From Clostridia bacterium (lineage in GTDB: Bacteria > Bacillota > Clostridia > Christensenellales > Aristaeellaceae), in contig JAFUWR010000004.1 in assembly GCA_017471125.1 (NCBI GenBank), positions 1-6,952 on the forward strand: a stretch of DNA of 6,952 nt. The letters are read 5' to 3'. The position numbers and the translations under genes were made by a program. Of this stretch, positions 6,073-6,952 are shown piece after piece. Below the pieces are notes generated by a model. That model was given only the letters and a program-made list of their open reading frames with translations, searched no databases and was not told the origin of the DNA. Numbering within the stretch: the first letter of the stretch is position 1; every line of letters starts with the position of its first letter.

Positions 6073-6952
6073 ATGCAGATGACGATGGATCAGGCCGTCA
6101 GGCCGGGATTATCAGCCTTTGCCCTCAAGCGGTCGAGCGGCTACGTGATGCGGTCGGAGAAGCGCCCCGGCTACGGCGGCGCGTCCGGCGGCGGCGGTGG
6201 CCGCAAGCCCAGGAAGCCCAAGGCGGGCATCTTCTATATCATCATGACGATCATCATCTCCGTGCTGGTGTGGCCCATCGGCATGGTGATGCTGTGGCGC
6301 AAGAAGGTGCGGATGCAGGCGGGCACGAAGCTGCTGATCTCGCTTTTGACGATGTGCGTGTGCGTGTTCCTGATCGTGTTCGCGCTGACGGTACACGTGG
6401 ACAACGAGCAGTACACCGCCTTCCAGGACAAGGCCAACGACTGGCTCAACGAGGCCAGCGCGAAGCTGGCCGTGGCGGGGGACGCCGCCTATCGCCAGGG
6501 GGTCGAGACCTGGGGCGTGATGACCGAGTTCGCCGACAACGCAGCCCGGCCGGTGATGAACACCGTGGCCGACGGCATGGACCGCGCGGTGGCGCTGGCC
6601 TGCATGGCCCGGGCGAAGGTGCAGAACGTGCCCATCGAGGAAGTGACGCCCATCGAGCTGATGCCCCTGGTGCCCGCCTCCGACGCGCCGGTGGACGCGG
6701 TGGGCGACGACGACGGGACCGCCGTGCGGGTGCGCATCCCCGAGAACACCCCCGCGCCGGGCGACGCGAAGCCGCTGTCCCCGGGCACGCTGACCGCCGA
6801 CGGCACCTTGAAGCCCGACGAGACGCCGGAGCCCACTCCGACCCCCGCGCCCACGCCGGAGCCGACGCCCACCGAGGAGGTGCTGGTCTGGTCCGCGATG
6901 GACGAGAACGGCGAGCCGGAGGCCGAGGCCACGCCGGAGCCCGAGGCGACCG
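6073..6952 (+). CDS. Two-helix membrane protein with acidic, Thr/Pro/Glu-rich extracytoplasmic region, 3' end outside the window
   Basis: Unrecognised; no enzymatic domain is visible in the 293 residues present. The N-terminal 50 residues are basic and Gly-rich (GGGGG at 39-43, RKPRKPK at 44-50). Hydrophobic segments lie at about 53-75 (IFYIIMTIIISVLVWPIG..) and 86-107. Between them is a short, strongly basic loop (RKKVR, 76-80) that should be cytosolic. An acidic, partly helical region follows (about 110-185), then a disordered stretch and a Thr-Pro-Glu linker (251-269) that should lie outside the membrane. The linker is likely to connect to a folded domain beyond the window. I chose the ATG at 6073 because AAGGTG (6060-6065) ends 7 bases upstream and the frame is closed by TGA at 6064. 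In-frame ATGs at 6079 and 6085 are less well placed. Codon use matches the neighbouring genes. Because both flanks of the first segment are basic, its topology is unclear; it could be a re-entrant hairpin around the WPIG turn. Confidence 0.88.
   Translation, partial: MQMTMDQAVRPGLSAFALKRSSGYVMRSEKRPGYGGASGGGGGRKPRKPKAGIFYIIMTIIISVLVWPIGMVMLWRKKVRMQAGTKLLISLLTMCVCVFLIVFALTVHVDNEQYTAFQDKANDWLNEASAKLAVAGDAAYRQGVETWGVMTEFADNAARPVMNTVADGMDRAVALACMARAKVQNVPIEEVTPIELMPLVPASDAPVDAVGDDDGTAVRVRIPENTPAPGDAKPLSPGTLTADGTLKPDETPEPTPTPAPTPEPTPTEEVLVWSAMDENGEPEAEATPEPEAT
6823..6879 (+). repeat. Low-complexity Thr-Pro-Glu linker coding repeat
   Basis: The segment codes for a run of TPEP/TPTP/APTP units (residues 251-269). 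A related ATPEPEAT piece follows at 287-293, at the window end. Such linkers are usual in clostridial surface and secreted proteins between a membrane anchor and an outer domain. Repeats of this kind readily change length by slippage. Confidence 0.75.

Noticed and set aside
6489..6932. Minus-strand open frame with Gly/Val/Ser repeats
   Set aside because: It is the reverse reading of the acidic and Thr-Pro-Glu-coding part of the membrane-protein gene; the repeats follow from that linker.

Overview
The window looks like chromosomal DNA from a GC-rich, anaerobic, Gram-positive-type bacterium, most likely a gut or rumen clostridium (Bacillota). The signs are strong AGGAGG ribosome-binding sites, extended -10 (TGN) promoters, a clostridial-type YkuD transpeptidase, a DUF1848 protein, a secreted flavin reductase with FMN_bind domains, and a Thr/Pro/Glu-rich extracytoplasmic linker. 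The genus cannot be named from the sequence alone.

Layout. On the minus strand, from right to left, lie guaB (IMP dehydrogenase, 1568-3019), a DUF1848 protein with a C-terminal CX3CX2C motif (560-1519), and the 5' part of an exported L,D-transpeptidase (1-416, cut by the window edge at its catalytic HGC motif). A strong intrinsic terminator (1527-1560) separates guaB from the DUF1848 gene and runs almost into that gene's start. On the plus strand lie a large secreted reductase with two FMN_bind domains and one FAD domain (3361-5859) and a two-helix membrane protein with a low-complexity tail (6073 to the window end).

The 341-base gap between the divergent guaB and reductase genes (3020-3360) holds both promoters. 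Between them is a small palindromic element: two arrays of 7-base repeats in inverted orientation around a short perfect hairpin. A related 7-base array (524-565) supplies the stop codon of the DUF1848 gene. The 213-base gap at 5860-6072 holds the reductase terminator, the next promoter and a possible 14-codon leader ORF.

The genes do not form one pathway. guaB is housekeeping purine synthesis, the transpeptidase acts in the cell wall, and the DUF1848 gene has unknown function. The reductase is the best candidate for new biology. It has the architecture of extracytosolic flavin-dependent respiratory reductases, but several fumarate-reductase active-site positions are changed, so its electron acceptor is unknown. 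No flavin transferase (ApbE), cytochrome or electron-donor gene lies in the window.
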